Notes: generated from the sequence alone by a model not told the origin. Numbered from the stretch's first letter, positions 8,091 through 17,260 are shown. The stretch is DNA of 64,000 nucleotides from Myxococcus fulvus (GCF_900111765.1 NZ_FOIB01000019.1:19284-83283), one strand, 5' to 3'. Program-made: numbers and translations.

Positions 8091-10001
8091 ATGTCCTGGC
8101 GTATCATCCTCGTCTTCTGTTTCTTGTCGCTGTCATCGCCCCGAGCGGTGGCCCAGCCGCCGCGTCCGGGTGGGAAGTCCGTGCTCCTGCTCATCCCCGA
8201 GGACACGGCGCTGCCCGCCATGGCGACGCTCGTCGCGAGCCTCCGTTCCTCCTTGTGGGAGTCGCAGGGGGGACCCGTCACGCTGGATGTCGAGAGCCTG
8301 GACCTGGGCTGGGCCCGCGGCGCCACCTATCCGCAAGCCCTCCACACCTGGTACCTGACCAAGTACCGGGAGCGTCGGCCGGATGCGCTCATCGCCTTCC
8401 GCTCGGACGCCATCCAGCAGGCCCTGCAACTGCGCCAGGCGCTGTGGCCGGACATCCCGCTGGTGGTCCTCTCCGAGGATGAGCGGCTCTGGGAGCAGCA
8501 GCCCCGCCCCGAGCGCGTGGCGGGCCTCTGGCTGCGTTATGACATGCGCGCCACCGCGGAGCTGGCCCTGCGCCTGTTGCCCCGTACGCGCAGGCTGGCG
8601 CTCGTCAATGGCGCCAGCCCCTGGGAGCGCGCGCAGCAGGCGCTGTTCCTGCGGGAGCTGCGGCCGCTGCTCGAGCGGCGGGGGCTGGAGCTCATCGACC
8701 TGAGCAACCTCGCGCTGTCCGAGCTGCTCGAGCGCGCGGGGGAGCTGCCGGAGGACACGCTGGTCCTCACCGCCAGCTTCATGACGGACGCCAGCGGCAG
8801 GCCCTTGGTGGGACGTGAGATCGCGCGCATGTTCCTCTCCGCGAGCAACCGTCCCGCCTTCGCCCTCCATGAGACCGTCCTGGGGCTGGGCGTCGTCGGC
8901 GGAGCGCTCGTCAGCTACGAGGCCGTGGGCCGACAGCTGGGGCTGCTCACCTGCCGCGTGCTGAGCGGCGCGCGGGAGGAGTTCCTCGCGCCCCTGAAGC
9001 CCGCCGCCGTGGACACGCTGACGCTCGATGCCCGCGCGCTCCTGCGCTGGGACATCCCCCGTGAGCGGGTGCCCGATGGGGTGCGGCTCGCCTTCGACGA
9101 GCCCACGCTCTGGGAGCGCTCCCGCTGGTGGGTCCTGGGCGCGCTGACGGTCATCGGCCTGCAGGCGCTGGTGGCCGGAGGGCTCGTGGTGGAGCGCCGC
9201 AGACGCATGCGGGCCCAGGCCGAGCTCGTCGAGCGCCAGCGCCTGGAGAAGCTCGCGGAGCTGGAGGCGCGTCGGACCCTGGACCAGCTGGCCCACATGA
9301 GCCGGGTGGCCGCCCTGGGCGAGCTCGCCGCGTCGTTGGCGCATGAGCTCAACCAGCCCCTGGCCGCGATTCTCAGCAACGCGCAGGCCGCGCGTCGCCT
9401 GCTGAGCGCCACCCCCGCGGAGCTGGAGGAGCTGAGCGAGGCGCTCGGGGACATCGTCTCCGACGGCAAGCGCGCGGGTGAGGTCATCCACCGCATGCGC
9501 GTGCTCATCAAGCGAGGGGAGCCGAGGCAGGAGCTCCACTCGCTCAATGACCTGGTGCGCGAGGTGGCGCGCCTGCTGGTCAATGACATGCGACTGCGCG
9601 GCGCGGACCTGCACCTGTCACTGGCCCCGTCGCTCCCCATGATTCAAGGGGATGGAATCCAGCTCCAGCAGGTGGTGCTCAACTTGCTCATCAACGCCCT
9701 GGACGCCATGGCCGAGCTGCCCGCGGGCCAGCGCCACGTGCGGGTCGACACCGTCGCGTCCGTCCCGGGGCAGGTGGAGCTGCGCGTGCAGGACTCGGGG
9801 GGCGGCATCGAGCCGACCCGGCTGGCCCGCGTCTTCGAGCCCTTCTTCTCCACCAAGGAGCACGGGCTGGGCATGGGGCTGTCCATCAGCCGCTCCATCG
9901 TCGAGGCGCACGGCGGACGCCTGCAGGCGGAGAGCCCTCCTGGACAGGGGGCTCTGTTACGGTGCGTGCTTCCCGCGGCCCACCTGGAGTCCTCGCCATG
10001 A
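8091..10001 (+). CDS. Sensor histidine kinase with periplasmic ABC-substrate-binding-like domain
   Basis: This 636-residue membrane kinase has a signal peptide or first helix at the N-terminus and an extracytoplasmic domain to about residue 345 that resembles ABC-type substrate-binding folds (repeated alpha/beta with LALVNGASPWERA). A membrane helix at about 349-370 and a coiled linker follow. The HisKA domain has phospho-acceptor His418 in LAHELNQPLAAI, and the HATPase domain shows LLINALDAM, DSGGGI and GLGMGLSIS. ATG was preferred over an in-frame GTG three codons upstream. The stop overlaps the response regulator start as ATGA, so the two form one signalling pair. The ligand is unknown. 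Confidence 0.88.
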   Translation: MSWRIILVFCFLSLSSPRAVAQPPRPGGKSVLLLIPEDTALPAMATLVASLRSSLWESQGGPVTLDVESLDLGWARGATYPQALHTWYLTKYRERRPDALIAFRSDAIQQALQLRQALWPDIPLVVLSEDERLWEQQPRPERVAGLWLRYDMRATAELALRLLPRTRRLALVNGASPWERAQQALFLRELRPLLERRGLELIDLSNLALSELLERAGELPEDTLVLTASFMTDASGRPLVGREIARMFLSASNRPAFALHETVLGLGVVGGALVSYEAVGRQLGLLTCRVLSGAREEFLAPLKPAAVDTLTLDARALLRWDIPRERVPDGVRLAFDEPTLWERSRWWVLGALTVIGLQALVAGGLVVERRRRMRAQAELVERQRLEKLAELEARRTLDQLAHMSRVAALGELAASLAHELNQPLAAILSNAQAARRLLSATPAELEELSEALGDIVSDGKRAGEVIHRMRVLIKRGEPRQELHSLNDLVREVARLLVNDMRLRGADLHLSLAPSLPMIQGDGIQLQQVVLNLLINALDAMAELPAGQRHVRVDTVASVPGQVELRVQDSGGGIEPTRLARVFEPFFSTKEHGLGMGLSISRSIVEAHGGRLQAESPPGQGALLRCVLPAAHLESSP

Positions 10002-10630
10002 CACAAGCTCCCGCCACCATCTTCCTCGTGGACGACGATGCGTCCGTGCTGCGGGGATTGGGGCGGCTGCTGCGGGCCGCCGGGCATGACACGAGGCCCT
10101 TCGCCTCGCCCGCGGAGTTCCTCGCGCAGGTGTCCGGTGACACGCCGGGCTGCGCCGTGCTGGACCTGCGGATGCCGGGGCTGAACGGGCTGGAGTTGCA
10201 GCAGGCCATGGAGTCCAGGGGCTGCCATCTGCCCGTCATCTTCATCTCCGGGCACGGGGATGTTCCGGCGAGCGTGCGGGCGATGAAGGCCGGCGCGGTG
10301 GACTTCCTCCTCAAGCCCTTCGACGAAGAGCAGCTGCTGGGCGCCATCACCCAGGCCCTGCTCAAGGACGCGGCGGCCCGCGCCGACCGCGCGCAGACGG
10401 CCTCGCTGCGGGCGCGTCATGAGGCCCTCACGTCGCGCGAGCGCGAGGTCTGCGCGCTGGTGGCCCAGGGGCTGACCAACAAGGAGATCGCCCAGCGGTT
10501 GGGCACCACCGAGAAGACCATCAAGGTGCACCGCGCCCGGGTCATCCAGAAGCTGGAGGTGGATTCGGTGGCGGAGCTGGTGCGGTTCGTGGACCGGCTG
10601 GGCCCGGGCGGAGGGCCCCACGGGGCATAG
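9998..10630 (+). CDS. FixJ/NarL-type response regulator
   Basis: This 210-residue regulator has a receiver domain with acidic pocket VDDDAS, phospho-acceptor Asp56 (AVLDLRMPG), and the conserved Ser/Lys positions in FISGHGD and FLLKPF. Its LuxR-type helix-turn-helix is LTSREREVCALVAQGLTNKE. The FISGHGDVPASVRAMKAGAVDFL block is typical of the FixJ group. It is translationally coupled to the upstream kinase by ATGA, so it is its partner. Target genes are not shown by the sequence. Confidence 0.93.
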   Translation: MTQAPATIFLVDDDASVLRGLGRLLRAAGHDTRPFASPAEFLAQVSGDTPGCAVLDLRMPGLNGLELQQAMESRGCHLPVIFISGHGDVPASVRAMKAGAVDFLLKPFDEEQLLGAITQALLKDAAARADRAQTASLRARHEALTSREREVCALVAQGLTNKEIAQRLGTTEKTIKVHRARVIQKLEVDSVAELVRFVDRLGPGGGPHGA

Positions 10631-10793
10631 GCACTAGGTCCAATATCCCGCGCAAGGGCCCCGGTGTAGTGGTGGCCGCGCCGACGTGCCCCGGTTACCT
10701 GCTCGGGTCGCTGGCCGTCCTGGCGTCCCCTTGTCATGAGCCTTGCGCTCCCCATCCACGGCGCCCCTGTCGGGCGCCCTCCGAGGAAAGTTC

Positions 10794-12554
10794 ATGTCCC
10801 AGTCGTTTTCGAGATGGCTCACGGCGCCAGCCGCCACCTTGCGCGTCGCCCTGGTGATGGGGCTGGTCGCCACCACCCTCGGCGCCTGTCGCGACGATGA
10901 TGACCCGACGCCGGGCACGCCGCCGGTCGCGCGCGATGTCTCCCTGCAGACGGCCGAAGACACGGCCCTCGAGGTGCAGCTGCCCGCGAGCGGCGACGGG
11001 ACGCTCACCTTCGCCATCGTCGATGCACCAGACCACGGCACGCTGGGGGCGGTTCGCGCCAACGGCTCCGTCACCTACACCCCGGGCGCCGACTACCACG
11101 GCGAGGACGCGCTGGTCTTCCGCGTCACCAACCCCCGGGGCCAGAGCGCCCAGGGGACGGTGAGCCTCACCGTCACGCCGGTGAACGACGCGCCCACGCT
11201 CTCCGCGGTGTCTCCGCAGACTCTCGCCGAGGACAGCTCGACGGGCGCGCTGGCGTTCACGGTGGGCGACGTGGAGACCGACGCTGGCAGCCTCGTGGTC
11301 TCCGCCACGTCCTCCAACACGGCCCTGGTGCCGGAGAGCGCCGGCCATCTGGTCCTCGGTGGCTCGGGCGCGAGCCGCACCCTCCAGGTGGTCCCCGTCG
11401 CGAACGTCAGCGGCACCACCACCATCACCCTCACGGTGAGCGATGGCGCCGCCACCACCTCCACGACCTTCACGGTCACCGTCACCGAGGTGAACGATGT
11501 CCCCACCCTCTCCACCGTGGTCGACCAGCGAATCCCCGCGGGCGGCTCGACGGGCGCGCTGGCCTTCACGGTGGGCGACGTGGAGACCGCCGCGGACGGC
11601 CTCACGGTCATCGCGACGTCTTCCAATGTCGACCTGGTGCCCAATGACTCCAGCCACCTCGTCCTCGGTGGCGCGGGCTCCAGCCGGACGCTCGACGTCG
11701 TCCCCGTCGTCGGCGCCAGCGGCACCACCACCATCACCCTGGCGGTGGGTGACGGCTCCGACACCACCTCCACCTCCTTCACCGTCGAAGTCACCAGCCC
11801 GGCGCGCGTCTACTGGGTGACGGCCGCCGGCTCGCTGTGGCGGGCGGACGTGAACGGCGCGAATGCCGTCGAGCTCAAGACGGGCCTTGGCGGGACGTCG
11901 ACCCTCGCCACGGACCGCGTCGCCCGCACCGTCTACTACAAGCGCGACGCGGCCATCGTTCGCATGGACAGTGACGGGGCGAACGCGGTGGATGTCGTCG
12001 CGAACGGGGGCTTCCCCAGTGGGATCACCGTCGATTCGACGAATGGCAAGCTGTTGTGGTCCGACTTCAACGGCCGCCGGGTCATGGTCGCCGGGCTGGA
12101 TGGCAGCAATCCCACGCAGCTCGTCGGCGGCATCGACAGCCCGTCCGCCCTCGCGGTCGATGTCCCGAATGGCAAGGTGTATCTCATCACGTACAACAAC
12201 ACCGTGCTCATGCGCTTCAACCTGGACGGCACGGGTGTGGAGACCGTGGCCACGGGCCTGGGCGGGCAGGGCGTGGGCCTGGCGGTCGATTCGAGCGGCG
12301 GGAAGGTGTACTTCGCGACGCGCGGCAGCAGCATCTATGTCGCCAACCTGGACGGCTCCAATGTCACCGCGCTGGTGGCCAACCAGAGCACTGTGCATGG
12401 GATTGACATCGATGTCACGGCCGGACGGCTGTATTGGGCGGATTGGCTGGGGACCCGGGTGCGGAGCGCGAACCTGGCCGATGGTGGGGACATCCAGGAC
12501 GTGAACGTGGGCAGCGCCAGGAACCTGGCCCTGGCCTGGATGCCCGCGCCGTAG
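10794..12554 (+). CDS. Surface lipoprotein with cadherin-like repeats and YWTD-type propeller
   Basis: This 586-residue lipoprotein has its lipobox cysteine at residue 32 (TTLGAC). About residues 45-335 contain three cadherin/Big-type repeats with the linker signature VTPVNDAPTLS or VTEVNDVPTLS. About 340-586 form a beta-propeller of LDL-receptor class B (YWTD-like) repeats: VYYKRDAAIVRMD, LLWSDFNGRRV, VYFATRGSSIYVANLDG and LYWADWLGTRVRS. It should sit on the outer membrane facing outward, as an adhesion or binding protein. The start follows GAGGAAAG. An upstream in-frame ATG lacks a ribosome site and would disrupt the signal peptide. Confidence 0.82.
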   Translation: MSQSFSRWLTAPAATLRVALVMGLVATTLGACRDDDDPTPGTPPVARDVSLQTAEDTALEVQLPASGDGTLTFAIVDAPDHGTLGAVRANGSVTYTPGADYHGEDALVFRVTNPRGQSAQGTVSLTVTPVNDAPTLSAVSPQTLAEDSSTGALAFTVGDVETDAGSLVVSATSSNTALVPESAGHLVLGGSGASRTLQVVPVANVSGTTTITLTVSDGAATTSTTFTVTVTEVNDVPTLSTVVDQRIPAGGSTGALAFTVGDVETAADGLTVIATSSNVDLVPNDSSHLVLGGAGSSRTLDVVPVVGASGTTTITLAVGDGSDTTSTSFTVEVTSPARVYWVTAAGSLWRADVNGANAVELKTGLGGTSTLATDRVARTVYYKRDAAIVRMDSDGANAVDVVANGGFPSGITVDSTNGKLLWSDFNGRRVMVAGLDGSNPTQLVGGIDSPSALAVDVPNGKVYLITYNNTVLMRFNLDGTGVETVATGLGGQGVGLAVDSSGGKVYFATRGSSIYVANLDGSNVTALVANQSTVHGIDIDVTAGRLYWADWLGTRVRSANLADGGDIQDVNVGSARNLALAWMPAP

Positions 12555-12596
12555 CCCGTCACTGCGCCCGGGCCCGGGTGCTTGTATGCTCGGGCC

Positions 12597-13172
12597 ATGG
12601 GTGTGCATGACTATCGTTGCAGTGTCTGTGGTCCACCGACGACGTACGTGTGCGGTGAGAAGACAGGCGAGGAGTGCGAGGAGGACGGCATGGGGGACGA
12701 CCATGCCGTCCTGGACCTGTTCTTCTTCGCCTCGGGGGAGGCACCCACGGGCGCCCACGACTTCGAGCAGACGCGCGGCCGCGCCCGTCGCACGGAGACG
12801 CAGGCGTATGGGTATGACTGGGGAGACTGGGAGTTCGTCCCCAGCCTCAACTACCGGGACCTCTTGATGGGCGTCGGTGACGACACGGGCATCTGGCGCA
12901 TCGCGCCCCATGTGGAGGGCTCGAGTGATGGCAGTCCCGTCTCGTTGGAGATGGGGCCGGACGAGCAGGTCTGGGTGGTCAACTACTGCTCCCTGTGCCA
13001 TCCGGTGTTCGTGCAGGGCAGGGCTCCGGACGCAGAGCCTTGTCTGGAGCACCTGCGCGCGGTCGCCGAGAACCTGGGGCTGGACTTCGAGCACGTGCGA
13101 GGGAGCGTGGACAAGCCCGCCTTCATCGAGGCCGTGCGCGCGAAGGTCGCCCTCCGTCGCCCGGTGCCTTGA
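12597..13172 (+). CDS. Hypothetical protein with CxxC pairs
   Basis: This 191-residue protein is not one I recognise. It opens with a likely zinc knuckle (YRCSVCG, then further Cys and an acidic stretch) and has a second pair in NYCSLCH near the middle. There is no signal peptide or membrane helix, so it should be cytosolic. It ends 13 bases before a HEAT-repeat protein and is probably co-transcribed with it. A zinc-dependent fold is inferred from cysteine spacing only. Confidence 0.7.
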   Translation: MGVHDYRCSVCGPPTTYVCGEKTGEECEEDGMGDDHAVLDLFFFASGEAPTGAHDFEQTRGRARRTETQAYGYDWGDWEFVPSLNYRDLLMGVGDDTGIWRIAPHVEGSSDGSPVSLEMGPDEQVWVVNYCSLCHPVFVQGRAPDAEPCLEHLRAVAENLGLDFEHVRGSVDKPAFIEAVRAKVALRRPVP

Positions 13173-13185
13173 GAGGACAGCGTCA

Positions 13186-14007
13186 ATGAGTCCTCCGGAG
13201 CAAGAAGACGCGAGAAGCATCGAGGAGCTCATCCAGGTCGCCCTGACGGGAGACGAAGAGGATGAGCGCGCCTGGAATGCCATCCATGCCCTGCATGCGC
13301 GAGGGACGCGAGAGGTGCTGGACGCGGCCATCCAGTTGCTGGGTGCCTCCTCCGCGAAGGCGCGGGGACGGGGGGCGGACATCCTGGGTCAGCTCGGCGC
13401 TGGAAATCCTGTCCTCCGAGCGGAGCGTGGGGACGCGCTGGTGGAGCTGCTTCGGCGGGAGCGGGAGCCCGGAGTCCTCCTCTCCGTGGGGGTTGCATTG
13501 GGGCATCTGGTGGAGCCCCGTGCCCTGGCCGAGCTCATCGCCCTGGCGAACCATCCCTCGGCCGAGGCGCGGTATGGCGCCGTGCACGGGCTGGCGGTCC
13601 TGGACGCGCCCGAGGCGGTGCAGGCGCTCATCCAGCTCACGGCCGACGAGGACCGCGATGTCCGGGACCGGGCGACCTTCGGGCTGGGGACGCTCATGGA
13701 GGCGTGTGACACGCCGGAGCTGCGGGATGCGCTCGTGGCGCGCCTGGGCGATACGGACCCGGAGATCGTCGGGGAGGCGCTGGTGGGGTTGGCGACTCGC
13801 GGGGACGCTCGCGCGGTCGAGCCCGTGCGCGCCGCGCTGAAGGGCGAGACGGTGAGGGTGTACGCGCTCGAGGCCGCCGCGGCCCTGGGAGACCCGAGCT
13901 TCCATCCGTTGCTGCTCGCCCTCCGTGAGGCTGGCGGCCCTTCGGAGGGCTACTTCCGGAGTGTCCTCGAGGAGGTCATCTCCCGGTTCGAGCAGAAGCC
14001 GGCCTGA
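13186..14007 (+). CDS. HEAT/PBS-lyase-type repeat protein
   Basis: This 273-residue protein is built almost wholly from roughly 30-residue alpha-helical HEAT repeats. Examples are AKARGRGADILGQLG, AEARYGAVHGLAVLD, RDVRDRATFGLGTL and PEIVGEALVGLATRG. Such proteins are usually scaffolds or protein-binding adaptors. It has no signal peptide. It follows the CxxC protein in the same short transcription unit and converges with a secreted hypothetical gene, only 6 bases separating the stops. The partner is unknown. Confidence 0.82.
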   Translation: MSPPEQEDARSIEELIQVALTGDEEDERAWNAIHALHARGTREVLDAAIQLLGASSAKARGRGADILGQLGAGNPVLRAERGDALVELLRREREPGVLLSVGVALGHLVEPRALAELIALANHPSAEARYGAVHGLAVLDAPEAVQALIQLTADEDRDVRDRATFGLGTLMEACDTPELRDALVARLGDTDPEIVGEALVGLATRGDARAVEPVRAALKGETVRVYALEAAAALGDPSFHPLLLALREAGGPSEGYFRSVLEEVISRFEQKPA

Positions 14008-14013
14008 GGTGCG

Positions 14014-14490
14014 TCACGGACAGAATGCCGGCAGGCTCGCCCGGAGGTCCGTGAGCTCGCTGAGGATGTCGTTCATGGCGGTGACATCGGAGGCTGTCGG
14101 AATCACGAACGGCAGGCCTGCCTGGACCTGGACGATGGCGCCTCGCATGTCGCCCTGCGTCTGCAGGCGGACGGCGACCTCGGTGTCGACGTTGAACGCC
14201 TCGGCGAGGACCTCGGCGTCGAAGCCGGAGAAGATGTTCATGGCCGTGGCGTTGACAGTCAATGACGCGAGGTCGCTGGTGGCCTGCAGGAGGTTGAGAG
14301 GGCTTGGCGCGGCGACCGCCGTGAGCGTGGAAGCGACCGAGGCCTGCGCCGAGCCCACGTAGTTGTCGACCACGGTGAGCCACGTGCCCGCGGTCGAATT
14401 CGCCGGGACGCACTGCTGGGCCTGGGCCGGCGCGACATGGAGGACCACGGCGAGCACGGCGACGGACAAACCGCTCATTCGAAATGACAT
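14014..14490 (-). CDS. Secreted hypothetical protein
   Basis: This 158-residue protein has a clean signal peptide (residues 1-24, cut near PAQAQ). The mature protein has two cysteines, one near each end (QQCVPANS and AFCP), which may form a disulfide. The rest is mostly predicted helix, rich in Ala, Thr and Val. I do not recognise a family. It is preceded by a region with palindromic CAGTCATT-type elements that could control it. Confidence 0.7.
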   Translation of the reverse strand: MSFRMSGLSVAVLAVVLHVAPAQAQQCVPANSTAGTWLTVVDNYVGSAQASVASTLTAVAAPSPLNLLQATSDLASLTVNATAMNIFSGFDAEVLAEAFNVDTEVAVRLQTQGDMRGAIVQVQAGLPFVIPTASDVTAMNDILSELTDLRASLPAFCP

Positions 14491-14562
14491 GTCTGGATTC
14501 TCCTGGGATTGGCTGCGGGAGGACGACGAGACTCTCGCCTTGTCGTCACTCGGGCGTCAATC

Positions 14563-14611
14563 AATGACAGTCATTCATGGGGGTGACTGTGTTTTCGTGG
14601 ACACAGTCATT
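14563..14611 (-). promoter_or_regulatory. Palindromic TGACTGT/CAGTCATT cluster, operator or terminator
   Basis: AATGAC-A-GTCATT (14563-14575) is a perfect palindrome with one central base. TGACTGTGT (14584-14592) and ACACAGTCA (14601-14609) form a perfect 9-base-pair stem with an 8-base loop. The octamer CAGTCATT occurs twice. The block lies after the flavoprotein stop and before the secreted hypothetical gene, both read on the minus strand. It may be a terminator for the first, an operator for the second, or both. Confidence 0.4.
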
Positions 14612-14631
14612 GGACGTTCCGCCACCCTCGC

Positions 14632-16080
14632 TCAGAAGATGCCTTGTCCCGGGGTGAGGACGTGGTCCGGGTCGTAGCGTCGCTTGGCGTGCGCGAACCG
14701 CTCCCAGTGTGGATGGAAGTGGCGGCGCCAGTCCGCGGGGCTCAAGGGCACGGCATCCACGGGGTAGATCTTCCCGCCGACCGCCGTGAGCCGGTCGACG
14801 ATGGCGCGGTTCTTCTGCACGAGCGAGGCGACGTTCTCGGGCGTCGGGGGAATCGCGGTGCGCAGCAGTGAGAAGAGGAAGACGTGTCTGTCGTTGGGCG
14901 TCCGCAGGAAGGGCGTGGTCAGCGCCGAGGCGCGGAAGGGGTAGAGGAGGATGGGCCCCTGTCCCATGTCGGCGTCGGTGGTCTGCGAAAGGACCTCCTG
15001 GACGAAGTCCTCGGCGCACCGGGCGGGGACGAACATGTCCAGCCAGGGGTGGGGGAAACCCCAGACGCCGAGCTGCTTGAGCAGCTCGATCAGGGGCGCG
15101 AGCCGGTTGGCGAAGTCGAAGTAGCTGCCGTCCGTCACCTGGAGTGTCCCCGGCTGGAAGCGCAGGCCCGCGAGCAGCCGCGAGTCCTGGGGCTCCGAGC
15201 CCGGGGTGAAGTACTTCACGACCTCGAGCTGATACGCCCGGCCTCCGTTGGAGGAGACGACGGAGCCCTCGACGTAGTCGAAGCGGCCGTCCTCGATGAG
15301 CCGCCGCTGGTCCTCGAGGAATCGGTGGAGGTCGTCGTACAGCGCGAGGTAGGTCCGGGCGCGGGGCTGCACGTCGACGAGCCGCACCCGGGCGCGCACG
15401 ATGATGCCGAACTGGCCCAGGCCCGAGCGCACGGCGTCGAACAGGGGCCGCTCGCGCCAGCGTGAGCACCGCACGAGCTCGCCTCGGCCCGTGACGACGT
15501 CCATCTCCAGGACGTTGTCCACCTGGAGGCCCCAGCGGAACGCCTGTCCGCCGATGCCTCCCGCCGACAGCGTCCCGCCGATGCTCAGCTCGATGTAGTC
15601 GGTGAGCACCGGGGGGCTCTTGCCGCTGGGGAGCGAGGCCTGGAGCAGCTCGTGCCACCGGACGCCCGCATCCACCCAGGCGCTGTCCGCGTCCAGCTCA
15701 TGGATGGTGGCCAGCGCGGACATGTCGATGACGATGCCCGCGGGCACCTGGGACTGGCCGAAGGTGCTGTGGCTCTCACCCAGGCCGCGCGCGGCGGCGA
15801 TCTTCAGCCCCTGGCGGCGCGCGAAGCGGACCATGGCCACGATGTCCTTCACCGAGCCGGGCACGAGCACCGCCCACGGCGTGTGGTGGCGGATGTGGCC
15901 GAAGTCGTCCGAGGCCGCGGTCCGAGAGGCTTCGTCGAGCAGCAGCTCGCCATCGAGTGGGGGAAGGGGGACCGCGCCAGCCTCCAGCGTGGAAGCCCAG
16001 CTCCGGCTCGTGGGATTGAAGGCGACCGCCACCAACGCACCTTGGAGCAACGTCCTCCGGGACACCGTTCGACTCGACAT
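14632..16080 (-). CDS. Tat-exported FAD oxidoreductase, cytokinin-dehydrogenase-like
   Basis: This 482-residue protein has a twin-arginine signal (SRRTLLQGALVAVAF). It then has a PCMH-type FAD-binding domain (about 50-240): GLGESHSTFGQ with a His able to bind flavin, and TDYIELSIGGTLSAGGIGGQ. A substrate domain ends in HWERFAHAKRRYDPDHVLTPGQ. The combination VGGTLS.GGI.GQAFR, NVLE.DVVTG.GE, GPIL.YP and LTPGQ.IF is that of cytokinin oxidases/dehydrogenases, which cleave the N6 side chain of adenine cytokinins. Family placement is good; the true substrate is inferred. AAGGAGG precedes the start. A LuxR regulator lies directly upstream on the same strand. Confidence 0.82.
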   Translation of the reverse strand: MSSRTVSRRTLLQGALVAVAFNPTSRSWASTLEAGAVPLPPLDGELLLDEASRTAASDDFGHIRHHTPWAVLVPGSVKDIVAMVRFARRQGLKIAAARGLGESHSTFGQSQVPAGIVIDMSALATIHELDADSAWVDAGVRWHELLQASLPSGKSPPVLTDYIELSIGGTLSAGGIGGQAFRWGLQVDNVLEMDVVTGRGELVRCSRWRERPLFDAVRSGLGQFGIIVRARVRLVDVQPRARTYLALYDDLHRFLEDQRRLIEDGRFDYVEGSVVSSNGGRAYQLEVVKYFTPGSEPQDSRLLAGLRFQPGTLQVTDGSYFDFANRLAPLIELLKQLGVWGFPHPWLDMFVPARCAEDFVQEVLSQTTDADMGQGPILLYPFRASALTTPFLRTPNDRHVFLFSLLRTAIPPTPENVASLVQKNRAIVDRLTAVGGKIYPVDAVPLSPADWRRHFHPHWERFAHAKRRYDPDHVLTPGQGIF

Positions 16081-16150
16081 TCACTCCTCCTTCGATGTCG
16101 AAGACTTCTAGCCCGAGGCCAGCTCACCAACAATTGCCCTCGCGCTCTGC

Positions 16151-17260
16151 CTACGAGCGCGGTGGCCAACCCTCCGCCCCAGCGCCGTGCTCCTGCGCGA
16201 GGAGGATGAGCTTGGCGCGGCTGGGCACGGCCAGCTTCGCGTAGACGCGCTTCAGGTGCGTCTTCAAGGTGTTCAGCGAACTGTCCATGTCGTCCGCGAT
16301 GGTCTGGTTGTCCCAGCCATTCAAGACACGCTCCACCACGTCCATCTCGCGCGGCGTGAGGCGCTTGCGCCACTCCGCGGGAGCCTGCGCGCCGTGCTGT
16401 ACCTCCTGGAAGACCAGCGCCCAGGGCATCCTCCCGGACTGCCCCGGCAACCGGAGGAAGGTCACCTTCAAGCTCCTCCCCGGGCGCCGGAACGTCAGCA
16501 CGTCCGGCCCGGAGATGCTGCGACGGAGCCCCTCCAGTGCGTCCAGCAGCACCTGCGGCAGGCCGAAGCGGCCACAGGGCGCATCCGGGAACCAGCGATG
16601 CAGCAGCGCCGTGGAGCGGGGCGTGCGCATCAGCTCGGTGGTGGGCGGGCTCAACACGATGCTGTCGAGCCCCGTGTGTCGGAAGAGCTGCTCCAGGAGG
16701 TCTCCCTGGTGCGCCAGGTCTTCCATCATGCGGCAATTGCGAACCGTCCTCGCCAGGATGGGCGTCAGCCGCTGCAAGAACGAGCGCTCCTTCTCCGTGA
16801 AGGCCTTCCGGGTCTCCCGGTACAGCGTGAAGCCGCTGTGCCAGCCCAGGCCCAGGTCCATCAACACGGACAACACCCGCTCCACCGGCATGTGCATCTC
16901 CCGGCAGTACGCATACATGGCGCTGTCGTGCATCTGCCGGCGCGACAGCATCTCGGTGTCCCGCAGCACGGTGTTGGGCCGCCGAATCACCGCCGAGCTC
17001 ACGAAACACGCGTCTGATATCTCTGGATAGCGGTCGAAGAAGACCTGCGGCATGTCCTGGACCATCGGCCAGTCGTATTGGCCGGGCGCCCCTGGATTGG
17101 ACACACACAACCCTCCGAAGTCCGCCGCCAGCACGCGTGACAGAATCCGGTGGGACTCCGAGAAGGCTTCCTTCAGGTCGAGCGAGCTGCTCAACGCCGT
17201 CATCACCTCCAGGAGCACCTGCTCCCCCTGCATGGAACCCGGCTGACGCTTCACGCGCAT
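16151..17260 (-). CDS. LuxR-family transcriptional regulator
   Basis: This 369-residue protein has a long N-terminal sensor region (about 1-290, GAF/autoinducer-like but not clearly assignable) and a C-terminal LuxR helix-turn-helix (LTPREMDVVERVLNGWDNQT, about 305-365). The start was placed at the ATG preceded by GGGAGGAAGG, 22 codons inside the longest open frame. There is no receiver domain, so it is a one-component regulator. The downstream flavoprotein gene begins 70 bases after its stop and could be its target. Confidence 0.85.
   Translation of the reverse strand: MRVKRQPGSMQGEQVLLEVMTALSSSLDLKEAFSESHRILSRVLAADFGGLCVSNPGAPGQYDWPMVQDMPQVFFDRYPEISDACFVSSAVIRRPNTVLRDTEMLSRRQMHDSAMYAYCREMHMPVERVLSVLMDLGLGWHSGFTLYRETRKAFTEKERSFLQRLTPILARTVRNCRMMEDLAHQGDLLEQLFRHTGLDSIVLSPPTTELMRTPRSTALLHRWFPDAPCGRFGLPQVLLDALEGLRRSISGPDVLTFRRPGRSLKVTFLRLPGQSGRMPWALVFQEVQHGAQAPAEWRKRLTPREMDVVERVLNGWDNQTIADDMDSSLNTLKTHLKRVYAKLAVPSRAKLILLAQEHGAGAEGWPPRS

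Noticed and set aside
10734..13382. Very long open frame on the minus strand (about 880 codons)
   Set aside because: It is antisense to three well-supported plus-strand genes and is His/Arg/Gly-rich, the usual artefact of high third-position G+C.
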